From the NCBI GenBank assembly GCA_023402355.1, contig JAEXCG010000081.1, positions 1-29,875 on the forward strand: a stretch of 29,875 bases of DNA, given 5' to 3'. The position numbers and the translations under genes were made by a program. Below are positions 7,147-15,030 of the stretch, in pieces. Under the pieces are notes generated by a model. That model was not told the DNA's origin. It was given only the letters and a program-made list of their open reading frames with translations, and searched no databases. The DNA comes from Bacillota bacterium (GTDB lineage: Bacteria; Bacillota; Clostridia; Christensenellales; Aristaeellaceae). Position 1 is the first letter of the stretch; each line of letters opens with the position of its first letter.

Positions 7147-8940
7147 TTATGCGGGCTGCTGAATCTGCGCGGTGTAGAGCGCGTGATAGAGCCCGCCGCG
7201 CGCCATGAGCTCGTCGTGGCTACCGGCTTCCAGAATGCCCTTGTCGCTGATGTAGAAGATCTTGTCGCAGTTCTTGATCGTGGACAGGCGGTGCGCGATG
7301 ATGAAGGAGGTGCGCCCCTTCAATAGGGTCTGAATGCCCTCCTGCAAAAGGCGCTCCGTCTTCGTGTCGATGGAGGAGGTCGCCTCGTCCAGAATTAGGA
7401 TGCGCGGGTCGCACAGGAGCGTCCGCGCGAAGGCGATGAGCTGCTTTTGCCCCTGGCTGAGGCTGCCGCCGCGCTCGCCGACCACGGTGTGATAGCCCTG
7501 CTCCAACTGCACGATGAAGTCGTGCGCGCGCACGGCCTTCGCCGCGGCCTCGACCTCCTCCTCCGTCGCGTCGAGCCTGCCGTAGCGGATGTTGTCCAGG
7601 ATCGTGCCGCTGAAGATGAAGCTGTCCTGCAGCATGATGCCGAGCTGGCTGCGCAGCGAGTGCAGCGTGCAGTCCGCGATGTCGTGCTCCGCGCCGTCCT
7701 GGTCCGCTAGCAGGATTTTGCCGCCGGTCAGGTTGTAAAAACGGCAAAGAAGGCTGACGACGGTGCTCTTGCCCGCGCCGGTCGGGCCTACCAGCGCGAT
7801 GGATTCGCCGGGATGAATGTGAAAGCTGACGTCCTCCAGCACGTTGACGCCGGGCTCGTAGCCGAAGGTGACGTCCTCGTAGCGCACCTCGCCGGTGATG
7901 GGCGGCAGAGGTCTGGCGTCCGGCGCGTCGTCCACGGTGACGGGCTCGTCCATCGTCTCAAAGATGCGCTCCAGATAGGCGATGTTGTTGATGAAGGAGT
8001 TGTAGATGTTCGCCAGGTTCGTGATCGGCTGCCAAAAGCGGCTGACGTACTGGCCCATCGCCAGGATGACGCCGAAGGAGACCATCGCTCCGCCCATCCA
8101 GTAGACGCCCGCGATGTACATCACGGTGAAGACGATCTGCGTGATGATCTCGGAGGAGAACCAGACGGCGTTGCTGATGTACATCGCCTTCATCCAGGCC
8201 GCGCGGCAGGCCTCGGAAAGCCTGCGCATGATGGAGATGTTTTCCTCCTGGCGGACGAAGAGCTGGGAGACCTTGACGCCGTCGATGCTCTCGGCGAGGT
8301 AGGCGTTGTAGTTGGAGTTCTTGTTGGACTGGTTTTGCCAGGCCCGGCGCTGGCGCGGCTTGAGGTAGAGGATGACCGCGACGAAGAAGGGCAGGCCGGC
8401 CACGATGATGGTGGCGAGCAAGGCGTTGGTCGCGTACATGAAGCAGATGATGAACACGATGTTGATGATCTCCAAGATCACGTTGATGATGCCGTTGGAG
8501 AGGATGTCGCTCACCGAGTTCACGTAGTTGATGACGCGCACCAGAATTTTGCCCGCCGGGCGGCTGTCGTAATAGCTGAACGGCAGCTTTTGCAGGTGGC
8601 TGAACAGGTCCTTGCGGATGTCGTAGATGATCTCCTGGCTCACGTGCGCCATGATGCGCGAGCGCACGGTCGTGAAGAGGATGACCACCGCGATGATGCC
8701 GACGAACACGCCCGCGAGGCGCAGCAGCAGCCCGACGTCTTTGTTGGGCACGGCGTCGTCCAGCACCCATTCCATCAGCTTGGGCACGAAGAGGCTGGAC
8801 ACGCTGGCCAGGGCGCTGAGCAGGAGCGCGAGCAGCATGGACGCGCGGTGCTTGCCGATGTACTTCATCGCGCGCTTCAGGTGAGAAAAACTGAACGGCG
8901 ACTCCAGATTTTCGTCTACGTCAAACTTGTTGCGCGCCAT
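7147..8940 (-). CDS. ABC exporter subunit, ATP-binding/permease (consensus ATP site half)
   Basis: A 597-residue half-transporter: six membrane segments in the first ~320 residues, then a nucleotide-binding domain. Walker A is GPTGAGKST (385-393), the Q-loop is Q438, Walker B is ILILDE with catalytic E519, and the switch histidine is H550. The signature is LSQGQ (494-498) instead of LSGGQ. It is the partner of the next upstream gene, whose own Walker B and switch residues are changed. Together they look like a heterodimeric exporter of the BmrCD/LmrCD/TM287-288 type, which move drugs or lipids out of the cell; the substrate here is unknown. Its ATG overlaps the stop of the first gene (TGATG), so translation is probably coupled. 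Confidence 0.93.
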   Translation of the reverse strand: MARNKFDVDENLESPFSFSHLKRAMKYIGKHRASMLLALLLSALASVSSLFVPKLMEWVLDDAVPNKDVGLLLRLAGVFVGIIAVVILFTTVRSRIMAHVSQEIIYDIRKDLFSHLQKLPFSYYDSRPAGKILVRVINYVNSVSDILSNGIINVILEIINIVFIICFMYATNALLATIIVAGLPFFVAVILYLKPRQRRAWQNQSNKNSNYNAYLAESIDGVKVSQLFVRQEENISIMRRLSEACRAAWMKAMYISNAVWFSSEIITQIVFTVMYIAGVYWMGGAMVSFGVILAMGQYVSRFWQPITNLANIYNSFINNIAYLERIFETMDEPVTVDDAPDARPLPPITGEVRYEDVTFGYEPGVNVLEDVSFHIHPGESIALVGPTGAGKSTVVSLLCRFYNLTGGKILLADQDGAEHDIADCTLHSLRSQLGIMLQDSFIFSGTILDNIRYGRLDATEEEVEAAAKAVRAHDFIVQLEQGYHTVVGERGGSLSQGQKQLIAFARTLLCDPRILILDEATSSIDTKTERLLQEGIQTLLKGRTSFIIAHRLSTIKNCDKIFYISDKGILEAGSHDELMARGGLYHALYTAQIQQPA

Positions 8941-10697
8941 CAGCAGATCCCCCCTTCCAGAACCGGCGCGTCCGCCGGCAGGTCGTTTTGCAGCGCATAG
9001 GTTTCGTAGTAGTAGCCCGGCTGGCGCACGAGCTCCTCGTGCGTGCCGCGCTGCACGATTTCGCCGTCCTTGAGGACGAGGATCAGGTCGGCGTCGCGCA
9101 CGGAGGAGATGCGCTGCGCGATGACGATCTTGGTGCAGGCGTAGGGGAGGTTCCGCAGCTGCTCTTGAATGTAGCGCTCCGTCTCCATGTCCACGGCGGA
9201 GGTGGTGTCGTCCATGACGAGGATCGCGGGGCGCATCGCCAGCGCGCGGGCCAGCGCGATGCGCTGGCGCTGGCCGCCCGACAGGCCCACGCCGCGCTCG
9301 CCGACGATCGTGTCGTAGCCCTCCGGCATCTTTTCCACGAAGCCGTCCGCGTCGGCGAAGCGGGCGAAGGTCTTGACTTCGTCTGGCGTAAGCGCCTGAT
9401 TGCCGAAGGCGACGTTGCCCTCCACCGTGTCGGAAAAGAGGAAGACGTCCTGCGTGGCGGTGCCGATGGCGCGGCGGAGCTGGTCGAGCTTCCAGTCCTT
9501 CACGTTCACCCCATCCACGAGCACGCTGCCGCTGCTCGCGTCGTAAAAGCGGCTCAGCAGCTGGATGAGCGTCGTCTTGCCGGAGCCCGTGGGCCCCATG
9601 ATCGCCAGCGTCTGGCCGGGGCGCACGTGAAAGCTCACGTCCTTTAAGACCGGCACCTTGCCGAAGGAGAGGCCGACGTGCTCAAACGTCACGTCGCCCC
9701 GCACCTCGGATCGCGCCTTGACGGCGGGCTTGTCCTGGATGACCGGCTTGGAGAAGTAGACCTCCATGACCTTGTCCGCGCTGGTCGTGAAGCGCTGCAG
9801 GTCGTTGATGAGGTTGCCCAGGTTGCGCATGGGGTTGGACAGCGCCCAGCTCAGGCTGGTGAAGATCGTGAGCTCGCCGGGCGTCAGTTCTCCCTGGATG
9901 ATGAAGTACCCGCCCAGGAACAGCGTGATGAGCGTCATGAGGTTGGCGAGCAGCTCGATGAACGGGTAAAACGAGAGCCACATCTTGTTGATGTCGAGGT
10001 TCGCGTCGCGAAACGCGCTGCTGCGCGCGTCGAAGCGCTCCCGCTCGTAGTCCTCGCGGGCGAAGGCCTTGACGACGCGCGTGCCGGCGATGTTCTCCTG
10101 CGCGGCGGTGTTCATCTCGGAAAGCCGCTCGCGCATGTCCATGAACTTCGGACGCACGCGGCTGGAGTAGAGCTTGGTGATGAGCATGAGCAGGGGCGTG
10201 ACGAGGAAGAGCGCGAGCGTCAGCTTCCAGCTCACGATGAAGAAGTAGATCAGGGTGGAGACGAACATGAAGACGCAGTCCACGACCTGATAGTCCATGA
10301 AGGATAGAAAGTGACGGCACCAGTCCATGTCCGCGGTGAGGCGGGTCATCAGATCGCCGGTGCGGTGGCGGCCGAAGAAGTGCATGTCCTGATATTGCAG
10401 CTTTTCAAACAGCCTTTGGCGCAGATTGAACAGGGTGTTCTGCGAGGTCGTCTCAAGCGACACGACCATGTAGTAGCGTAGGCACTCCCGAAGGACCTTG
10501 AAGCCCAGCATCGCCATGAGCAGCCCCAGCAGCGGCTCCGGATTTTGGGCTACGATGACCTGATCTACCAGCTTCGAGGTCAGCGCGGGATTGATGAGCA
10601 GCATGACGCTCGTCACGGCTGAAATCAGGAGCGCGAGCAGATGCCGCTTGTGGTACCGCTTGTCCATGATTCCGAAGAGCCATTTGCATTGGTACAC
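8940..10697 (-). CDS. ABC exporter subunit, ATP-binding/permease (degenerate ATP site half)
   Basis: A 585-residue half-transporter and first gene of the exporter operon. Membrane segments cover roughly residues 20-310. The nucleotide-binding domain has Walker A GPTGSGKTT (368-376), Q-loop Q416, an intact LSGGQ signature (472-476) and Walker B ILVMDD. Position 497 is Asp where the catalytic Glu is expected, and the switch position is Gln (Q528 in AQRIS) rather than His. Its Walker motifs with the partner's LSQGQ would form the non-hydrolysing site, and its LSGGQ would serve the partner's active site. The start is GTG at 10697-10695, 9 bases after GGAGG (complement of 10707-10711). An internal ATG ten codons on is possible. 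Confidence 0.93.
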   Translation of the reverse strand: MYQCKWLFGIMDKRYHKRHLLALLISAVTSVMLLINPALTSKLVDQVIVAQNPEPLLGLLMAMLGFKVLRECLRYYMVVSLETTSQNTLFNLRQRLFEKLQYQDMHFFGRHRTGDLMTRLTADMDWCRHFLSFMDYQVVDCVFMFVSTLIYFFIVSWKLTLALFLVTPLLMLITKLYSSRVRPKFMDMRERLSEMNTAAQENIAGTRVVKAFAREDYERERFDARSSAFRDANLDINKMWLSFYPFIELLANLMTLITLFLGGYFIIQGELTPGELTIFTSLSWALSNPMRNLGNLINDLQRFTTSADKVMEVYFSKPVIQDKPAVKARSEVRGDVTFEHVGLSFGKVPVLKDVSFHVRPGQTLAIMGPTGSGKTTLIQLLSRFYDASSGSVLVDGVNVKDWKLDQLRRAIGTATQDVFLFSDTVEGNVAFGNQALTPDEVKTFARFADADGFVEKMPEGYDTIVGERGVGLSGGQRQRIALARALAMRPAILVMDDTTSAVDMETERYIQEQLRNLPYACTKIVIAQRISSVRDADLILVLKDGEIVQRGTHEELVRQPGYYYETYALQNDLPADAPVLEGGIC

Positions 10698-10771
10698 CTT
10701 TCTTTACCTCCATCTTCCCTTCCATCGCGGTATCCGGGCGGCGAACGGGCCGCCTTTCAAATACGCCTCCT

Positions 10772-10777
10772 ATTATA
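10772..10777 (-). promoter_or_regulatory. Probable -10 box of the ABC exporter operon
   Basis: Read on the minus strand this is a perfect TATAAT in an AT-rich stretch, about 75 bases before the GTG start. No good -35 box lies 16-18 bases upstream (the spot reads CTATCC), so the promoter is probable rather than certain. Confidence 0.5.
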
Positions 10778-10843
10778 CTGATTTTTGCAAGAAAGGATAG
10801 AGTGAAAAACCAAAACAACAAAAAATAGATAGAAAAAAACAAA

Positions 10844-10862
10844 GCCCACAGGTTTTGTGGGC
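10844..10862 (-). terminator. Intrinsic terminator of the sigma factor-DUF2461 operon
   Basis: On the minus strand GCCCACA, a 5-base loop and TGTGGGC are followed by TTTGTTTTTTT (complement of 10833-10843). This is a standard rho-independent terminator, about 200 bases after the DUF2461 stop, with repeat copy B in between. It also insulates the ABC promoter that begins just beyond it. Confidence 0.85.
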
Positions 10863-11058
10863 CTCGGATTGTTGACAAACCCATTGATGACAGACAAAAT
10901 AAAGGCCGACGGCAAGGCTGCGGCCGTATCGGCCGGCTTTGCCGGCCGGGCGGCGCGTTTTGCGCTGGAAAATCCGTTGGATATTTTGGGGGAAACATCC
11001 CCGTATCCTTCGTGCAAAATGAGCCTTCATTTTGCACGAGGCACAGAGCCCTGTGGGC
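10844..11058 (-). repeat. Structured intergenic repeat, copy B
   Basis: This fills most of the 367-base gap between the ABC operon and DUF2461. The ends carry a 9-base inverted repeat: GCCCACAGG (10844-10852) and CCTGTGGGC (11050-11058). The core at 10862-10956 matches copy A at about 77 of 95 positions by eye. It includes GCCGGCTTTGCCGGC, where one stem pair is G-C in place of the C-G of copy A. Further hairpins lie at 10988-11002 (GGGG/CCCC) and 11010-11039 (TCGTGCAAAATGA/TCATTTTGCACGA). Like copy A it lies directly 3' of a minus-strand operon in the same orientation. The rest of the gap (10698-10843) holds only the ABC promoter region and the terminator T-run. Confidence 0.82.
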
Positions 11059-11064
11059 CCAAGA

Positions 11065-11754
11065 TTATTTCCCCGGACGCTCCGGCATTTGAAAACCGTC
11101 GAGCGCGCGGTTTAAGAAGGCGTTGAAGGGGCGCATGCAGCGGAATTCCTGCACCGCCCGCTCCCGAAAGGCGGTCAGGTCGTTCAACGCTTCGTCCTTC
11201 ACCGGAGATTCGATGTACCAGCTCTTGAACTTCAGGTATTTGGCCTGCGGGTGCGCGCTGTCATAGCCGCGCGGCACGTTTTTCAGGCGTTCGCCCGAAA
11301 GCGTGAAGCGCTGCGCAAAGTCGGGCGCTTTGATCATTTCCTCGAATTCCGCCCCGTCTTTTAAGATGGCGTCCCGGATGCGCTGCGTCGCGTCCTGAAA
11401 CATGGAGGCAAAGAGCCCGCCGCCCAGAAAGCTCGCGCCGGGCGCGATGCACAGGTAATAGCCGACGGGCACCGGCGCGCGGCCCGCAGGGGAGATATGC
11501 GCCCGGAAAGCCGGGGTGTAGGGCGATTTGTCGCGCCCAAAGCGGGTGTCGCGGTTCATGCGGAAGACGAGCTCCTTGGGATTGAGCGCGGCGAGCGCCG
11601 GTTCGCTCGTCGCCAGGTCGCCTACGATGCCCCCGAGCAGCGCCTCAAACTGCGAAGCGGCCTCGCGCTGCCACGCCTTGTTCTGATGCATCCATTCGAG
11701 GCTGTTGTTTTCCTTGAGGGCGGTCAAAAAGGGAAGAATCTGATGATCGCACAT
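11065..11754 (-). CDS. DUF2461 family protein
   Basis: 229 residues from ATG 11754, chosen because CGAAAGG (11770-11764) lies 9 bases upstream; another ATG at 11763 has no spacing to it. The protein begins MCDHQILPFLTALKENNSLEWM and contains FRMNRDTRFGRDKSPYTPAFRAHISP and GYYLCIAPGASFLGGG-like segments, the hallmarks of DUF2461 (TIGR02453). The family is widespread and has no established biochemical role. It follows the sigma factor stop by about 25 bases and is probably in the same transcript. Confidence 0.88.
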   Translation of the reverse strand: MCDHQILPFLTALKENNSLEWMHQNKAWQREAASQFEALLGGIVGDLATSEPALAALNPKELVFRMNRDTRFGRDKSPYTPAFRAHISPAGRAPVPVGYYLCIAPGASFLGGGLFASMFQDATQRIRDAILKDGAEFEEMIKAPDFAQRFTLSGERLKNVPRGYDSAHPQAKYLKFKSWYIESPVKDEALNDLTAFRERAVQEFRCMRPFNAFLNRALDGFQMPERPGK

Positions 11755-11779
11755 ACATGTCATCCTTTCGAGGCGTGAT

Positions 11780-12628
11780 TCAGGCCTTTGCGTCCAGGAT
11801 CGTCTCAAACTGTCCGCCGCGCAGCAGGTCCTCGATCCACCTTTGCACCTGCGGCGCGCTGCGGTAGCAGGGGAGCGACGAGAACACGCGGGAGGCGTCG
11901 TCCAGCTCCTCCATGGCGTCGGTGAAGGATTCGACGAGCGCGCCGCGTTCGTCCATCCGGGTGTATTCGGGCGCGTCCGGGCGGATGCGGTGGCTGGCGA
12001 TGGCGTAGTTCACGCGGCGCGCACAGGCGCACATGCCCGTGCCGGAAAGACCGCAATAGCTCCCGAGAAATTCGGCCATCTTTTTGCGCACGCGCGAGAG
12101 CTTCTGGCGGTACGCCTCCGCGCTCATGCCGAGCACCTCGCCCGCGACGCGGCTGTCGAGGCGGAACATCGTGCCCAGAATGAAGACGAGGCGGCTTGGC
12201 GCGTCCAGGCATTGCAGCATGACGTTCGTGCAGGAGAGCTTGAGCTCGCGCTCCAGCAGCGCGTGATCCACGCCCTGCGTCAGGTCGGGCACGTCCTGTT
12301 CGCGGCCGTTTGCGATGTCGTAGCCGTACACTTCAAAGCTGAGCGGGCGCTCCGCAAACATCGACCGGCGGTAGTCCTGCAAATGGTTGGCCGCGATGCG
12401 GAAGACCCAGGTCGAAAAGGCGCTTTCGCCCCGGTAGGAAGACAGGTGCGTCATGACCTTGAGCAGGATTTCCTGCGAGGCGTCCTGCGCGTCCTGCACG
12501 GTGCCCAGCATGCGCAGCGACAGGTTGAAGATCAGGTCCTGCACGCCGGAAAGCAGCGCTTCCAGCGCCTCCCGGTCGCCCGAGGCCGCCCGCTCCGAAA
12601 GGGTCAGGTCTTTTTGAAAGTCGTTCAT
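11780..12628 (-). CDS. ECF-type sigma-70 family RNA polymerase sigma factor with C-terminal extension
   Basis: 282 residues, about 100 longer than a minimal ECF sigma factor. Region 2 is clear (DAQDASQEILLKV, then YRGESAFSTWVFRIAANHLQDYRR, to about residue 88). Region 4 covers roughly 130-185 (LDAPSRLVFIL, then GEVLGMSAEAYRQKLSRVRKKM). The extension starts with a cysteine cluster, C192, C200 and C202, followed by RR, which resembles the CGL...CxC-RR tail seen in a group of Firmicute ECF factors and may bind metal. GGAGGTG lies 8 bases before ATG 12628. No anti-sigma factor gene is adjacent. It shares the upstream region with the divergent tag gene. Confidence 0.9.
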   Translation of the reverse strand: MNDFQKDLTLSERAASGDREALEALLSGVQDLIFNLSLRMLGTVQDAQDASQEILLKVMTHLSSYRGESAFSTWVFRIAANHLQDYRRSMFAERPLSFEVYGYDIANGREQDVPDLTQGVDHALLERELKLSCTNVMLQCLDAPSRLVFILGTMFRLDSRVAGEVLGMSAEAYRQKLSRVRKKMAEFLGSYCGLSGTGMCACARRVNYAIASHRIRPDAPEYTRMDERGALVESFTDAMEELDDASRVFSSLPCYRSAPQVQRWIEDLLRGGQFETILDAKA

Positions 12629-12766
12629 TTTTTTTTCACCTCCATGACAATTAGACGCACGCGCGCGATGCTTGTGACGATATTTTTTTCATATAAAAAG
12701 AAAATTCGCGTCGTTTCCCGGTGCTCCCTGCGGCCCGCGAAAGTTCTATCGCAAAAGCGCGCGGTA

Positions 12767-12775
12767 TGTTACAAT
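12767..12775 (+). promoter_or_regulatory. Possible extended -10 promoter of tag
   Basis: TGTTACAAT is an extended -10 motif (TG, one base, TACAAT), about 30 bases before the tag start. No clear -35 box accompanies it. The rest of the 176-base divergent gap (12629-12804) shows an AT-rich patch around 12685-12710 but no clear operator. Confidence 0.4.
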
Positions 12776-12804
12776 GCCTATAGAAAAGACGGGAGGGAAA
12801 CGCG

Positions 12805-13401
12805 GTGGACGAGAGGGAAAAATGCGGCTGGTGCCGAGACGGGGATATTCTGGAGGCTTACCACGACGCGGAATGGGGCGAGCCCGTGCACGACGACCGC
12901 AAGCACTTTGAGTTCCTGCTCATGGAATCCATGCAGTGCGGGCTGAACTGGCTGATGATGCTCAAAAAGCGGGCCGTCTTCGCCAAATGCTTTGCGGATT
13001 TCGACATCGCGCGCGTGGCAGCCTTTGGCGAGGACGACGTTGCACGCATCCTCGCGGAGCCGGGCATGCTCCGATCCGCCCCGAAGATTCGCGCGGTAAT
13101 CGGCAATGCGCGCTGCTTTTTGCGCATCGCGGAGGAGTTCGGCTCCTTCGACCGCTACCTCTGGGGGTTTACGGAGGGCAAAATGCGGGTGTACCGTGCG
13201 CACCGGCTGGAGGGCGCGCCCGCGCGAAACGAGCTTTCGGACGCGATCAGCAAGGATTTGAAGCGAAGAGGCTTTAAGTACATGGGTTCCATCACCGTCT
13301 ACTCGCACCTGCAGGCCTGCGGCATGATCAACGATCACGACCCGGCGTGCTTCCGGTGCGAGGAAATCATGCGGGAGCAGCCCGTGCAGTGGATGGCGTG
13401 A
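12805..13401 (+). CDS. tag: DNA-3-methyladenine glycosylase I
   Basis: Base-excision repair enzyme removing 3-methyladenine from alkylated DNA, 198 residues. Zinc ligands equivalent to E. coli Tag C4, H17, H175 and C179 appear as C7, H20, H178 and C182 with the same spacing. The signature YHDAEWG is present at 19-25, and E41 in MESMQCGLNW fits the conserved active-site glutamate. The start is GTG 12805 with GGGAGGG (12791-12797) 7 bases upstream. The next gene begins 11 bases after its stop, so the following accessory genes probably share its transcript. Confidence 0.95.
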   Translation: MDEREKCGWCRDGDILEAYHDAEWGEPVHDDRKHFEFLLMESMQCGLNWLMMLKKRAVFAKCFADFDIARVAAFGEDDVARILAEPGMLRSAPKIRAVIGNARCFLRIAEEFGSFDRYLWGFTEGKMRVYRAHRLEGAPARNELSDAISKDLKRRGFKYMGSITVYSHLQACGMINDHDPACFRCEEIMREQPVQWMA

Positions 13402-13412
13402 GGAGGGGCCTG

Positions 13413-14302
13413 ATGCGAAGCGAAGAGCAGATGCTGAACCTGATCGTAGAGACCGCGCGGGCGGACGCGCGCATCCGGGCGGCGTTTTTGCAGGGCTCGC
13501 GCACGAACCCCAACGCGCCGCGCGACATCTTTCAGGATTACGACGTGATTTACGTGGTGGACGAGACGCGTCCCTTTCGCGAGGACCGCCGCTGGATCGA
13601 CGCTTCGGAAAGCGGCTTTACATGCAGTACCCCGAGGAAAACCCGGACGAGCCGTCGGACGTGGAAAACTGCTATGGCTGGCTGATGCAGCTTGCGGACG
13701 GCAACCGGCTGGATCTGCACGTGTGCACCTGGAAGGGCGCGCTGTTAGAAATCGCGGGGGACGGGGCGTTTCGCGTCCTGTTGGACAAGGACGGGTGCCT
13801 GCCGCAAAGAAACCGCGAGACGGACGAGGCCTTCTGGGTGCGGCCCTTTACGGCGGCGCAGTTTGCCTGCGCCGTAAACGAATTCTGGTGGTGCACGAAC
13901 AACGTGGCCAAGGGACTGTGGCGCGGCGAGCTGCCCTACGTCATGGACATGCTGAACCTGCATGCGCGGCCGATGCTCACGCGGTTGCTCGCGTGGAAGG
14001 TGGGGCTGGACACGCGCTTTTTGGTGAGCCCGGGCAAGTCCGGCAAGTACCTCGGCCGATTTTTGCCGCGGGAGACCTGGCGGGCGTACCTTGCGACCTA
14101 CGCCGCGGCAGAGGAGCAGGCGCTCTGGGAGGCCGTGTTCACGATGTGCGATCTCGTCGAGGCGACGGCTGAGGAGATCGTCGAACGGACAGGCTATCCG
14201 TATGACGCGGAGGAGGCGCGCGCGGCGCGGGGTCACCTCGCGCACGTGCGCGCGCTCCCCCGGGATGCGTCCGAAGTTTACGGAGAGGCGGGGCGTTCAT
14301 GA
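13413..14302 (+). pseudogene. Aminoglycoside 6-adenylyltransferase (ANT(6)/AadE-like), frameshifted
   Basis: Two frames together make one family member. The first, from ATG 13413 (AGGAGGGG at 13401-13408), reads MRSEEQMLNLIVETARADAR and carries the nucleotidyltransferase motif GSRTNPNAPRDIFQDYDV, with D42 and D44 as metal ligands. The second resumes at MQYPEENPDEPSDVENCYGW (13622) and runs to 14302. The break lies at 13604-13606: CGCTTCGG should read CGCTTTCGG. One added T restores IDA-FGKRLYMQYPEEN and a 296-residue protein, normal for the family. As written the product stops soon after residue 110 and is inactive. Intact homologues adenylate streptomycin, though chromosomal relatives may do otherwise. 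The cause could be a true mutation or a base-calling error. Confidence 0.9.
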
Positions 14303-14568
14303 ACGAACGGACCTATGCGTTTGACGCGGTGATTCAAAAGGTGGAGGGCATCGACGGGGCTTACGTGGACATTCCCTTCGACGTGCGGGGGGCGTTCGGC
14401 AAGGGGCGCGTCAAGGTGCGCGCGACGTTTGACGGCGTGGCGTACGACGGCAGCCTGGTGCGCATGGGCACGCCCGGGCACATCATCGGGCTGCGAAAGG
14501 ACATCCGAGCCGCCATCGGAAAGCATCCGGGCGACACGGTGCGCGTGACGCTCGTGGAGCGGGCGTGA
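14299..14568 (+). CDS. DUF1905 domain protein
   Basis: 89 residues consisting of one DUF1905 domain, beginning MNERTYAFDAVIQKVEGIDGA and containing DIPFDVRGAFGKGRVKVRATFDG and GHIIGLRKDIRAAIGK. This is a small beta-barrel family of unknown function, often fused to a YdeI-like domain that is absent here. The ATG overlaps the adenylyltransferase stop (ATGA), so translation would normally be coupled. With the frameshift upstream the coupling may be weakened, although GGAGAGGCGGGG lies just upstream. Confidence 0.88.
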   Translation: MNERTYAFDAVIQKVEGIDGAYVDIPFDVRGAFGKGRVKVRATFDGVAYDGSLVRMGTPGHIIGLRKDIRAAIGKHPGDTVRVTLVERA

Positions 14569-14589
14569 AGCGGCGGGGGGGAGAAGGAG

Positions 14590-14946
14590 ATGCAGTGCAG
14601 CGACGCAAAGGACGTGCTGGGGCGCCGCGTCACCGTGACGGTGGACCGGCCCATGGGCTCGTACCATCCGGAGCACCCGGATCTGTACTACCCGGTGAAT
14701 TACGGGTTTGTTGCGGGCGTCATGGCCCCGGACGGCGACTGGCAGGACGCGTACATCCTCGGGGTGAGCGAGCCGGTGACGGCCTTCACGGGGCGGGTGG
14801 TCGCGGTCGTTTGCCGAAGGGACGACGTGGAGGACAAGTGGGTCGTCGCCCCGGAGGGCGCGTCGCTGACCGAAGCGGAGATTCGCAGGCAGGTCTTCTT
14901 TCAGGAGCGGTACTTTGACGCGTTCGTGGTGATGCAGACCTCCTGA
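14590..14946 (+). CDS. Compact inorganic pyrophosphatase-like protein
   Basis: 118 residues related to family I soluble pyrophosphatases, which normally have about 170 or more. YPVNYGFV (34-41) matches the PYNYGF-type core. The three acidic residues of the DGDxxD metal motif are kept (D48, D50, D53), and a second acidic patch, RDDVEDKW (77-84), matches the family's later aspartates. The short length means flanking strands of the classic fold are missing. Such short proteins are annotated as pyrophosphatases in many Firmicutes, but activity is unproven. The ribosome binding site is GGGGGGGAG at about 14574-14582; AAGGAG directly abuts the ATG. Confidence 0.78.
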   Translation: MQCSDAKDVLGRRVTVTVDRPMGSYHPEHPDLYYPVNYGFVAGVMAPDGDWQDAYILGVSEPVTAFTGRVVAVVCRRDDVEDKWVVAPEGASLTEAEIRRQVFFQERYFDAFVVMQTS

Positions 14947-15030
14947 ACGAAAAAGAAATTGCGAAATACAAACCGTCTCATTGCATCCCGGCGCAGGAAC
15001 CGGTATCCTTGCCTCGAGGAGGAATCGCAG

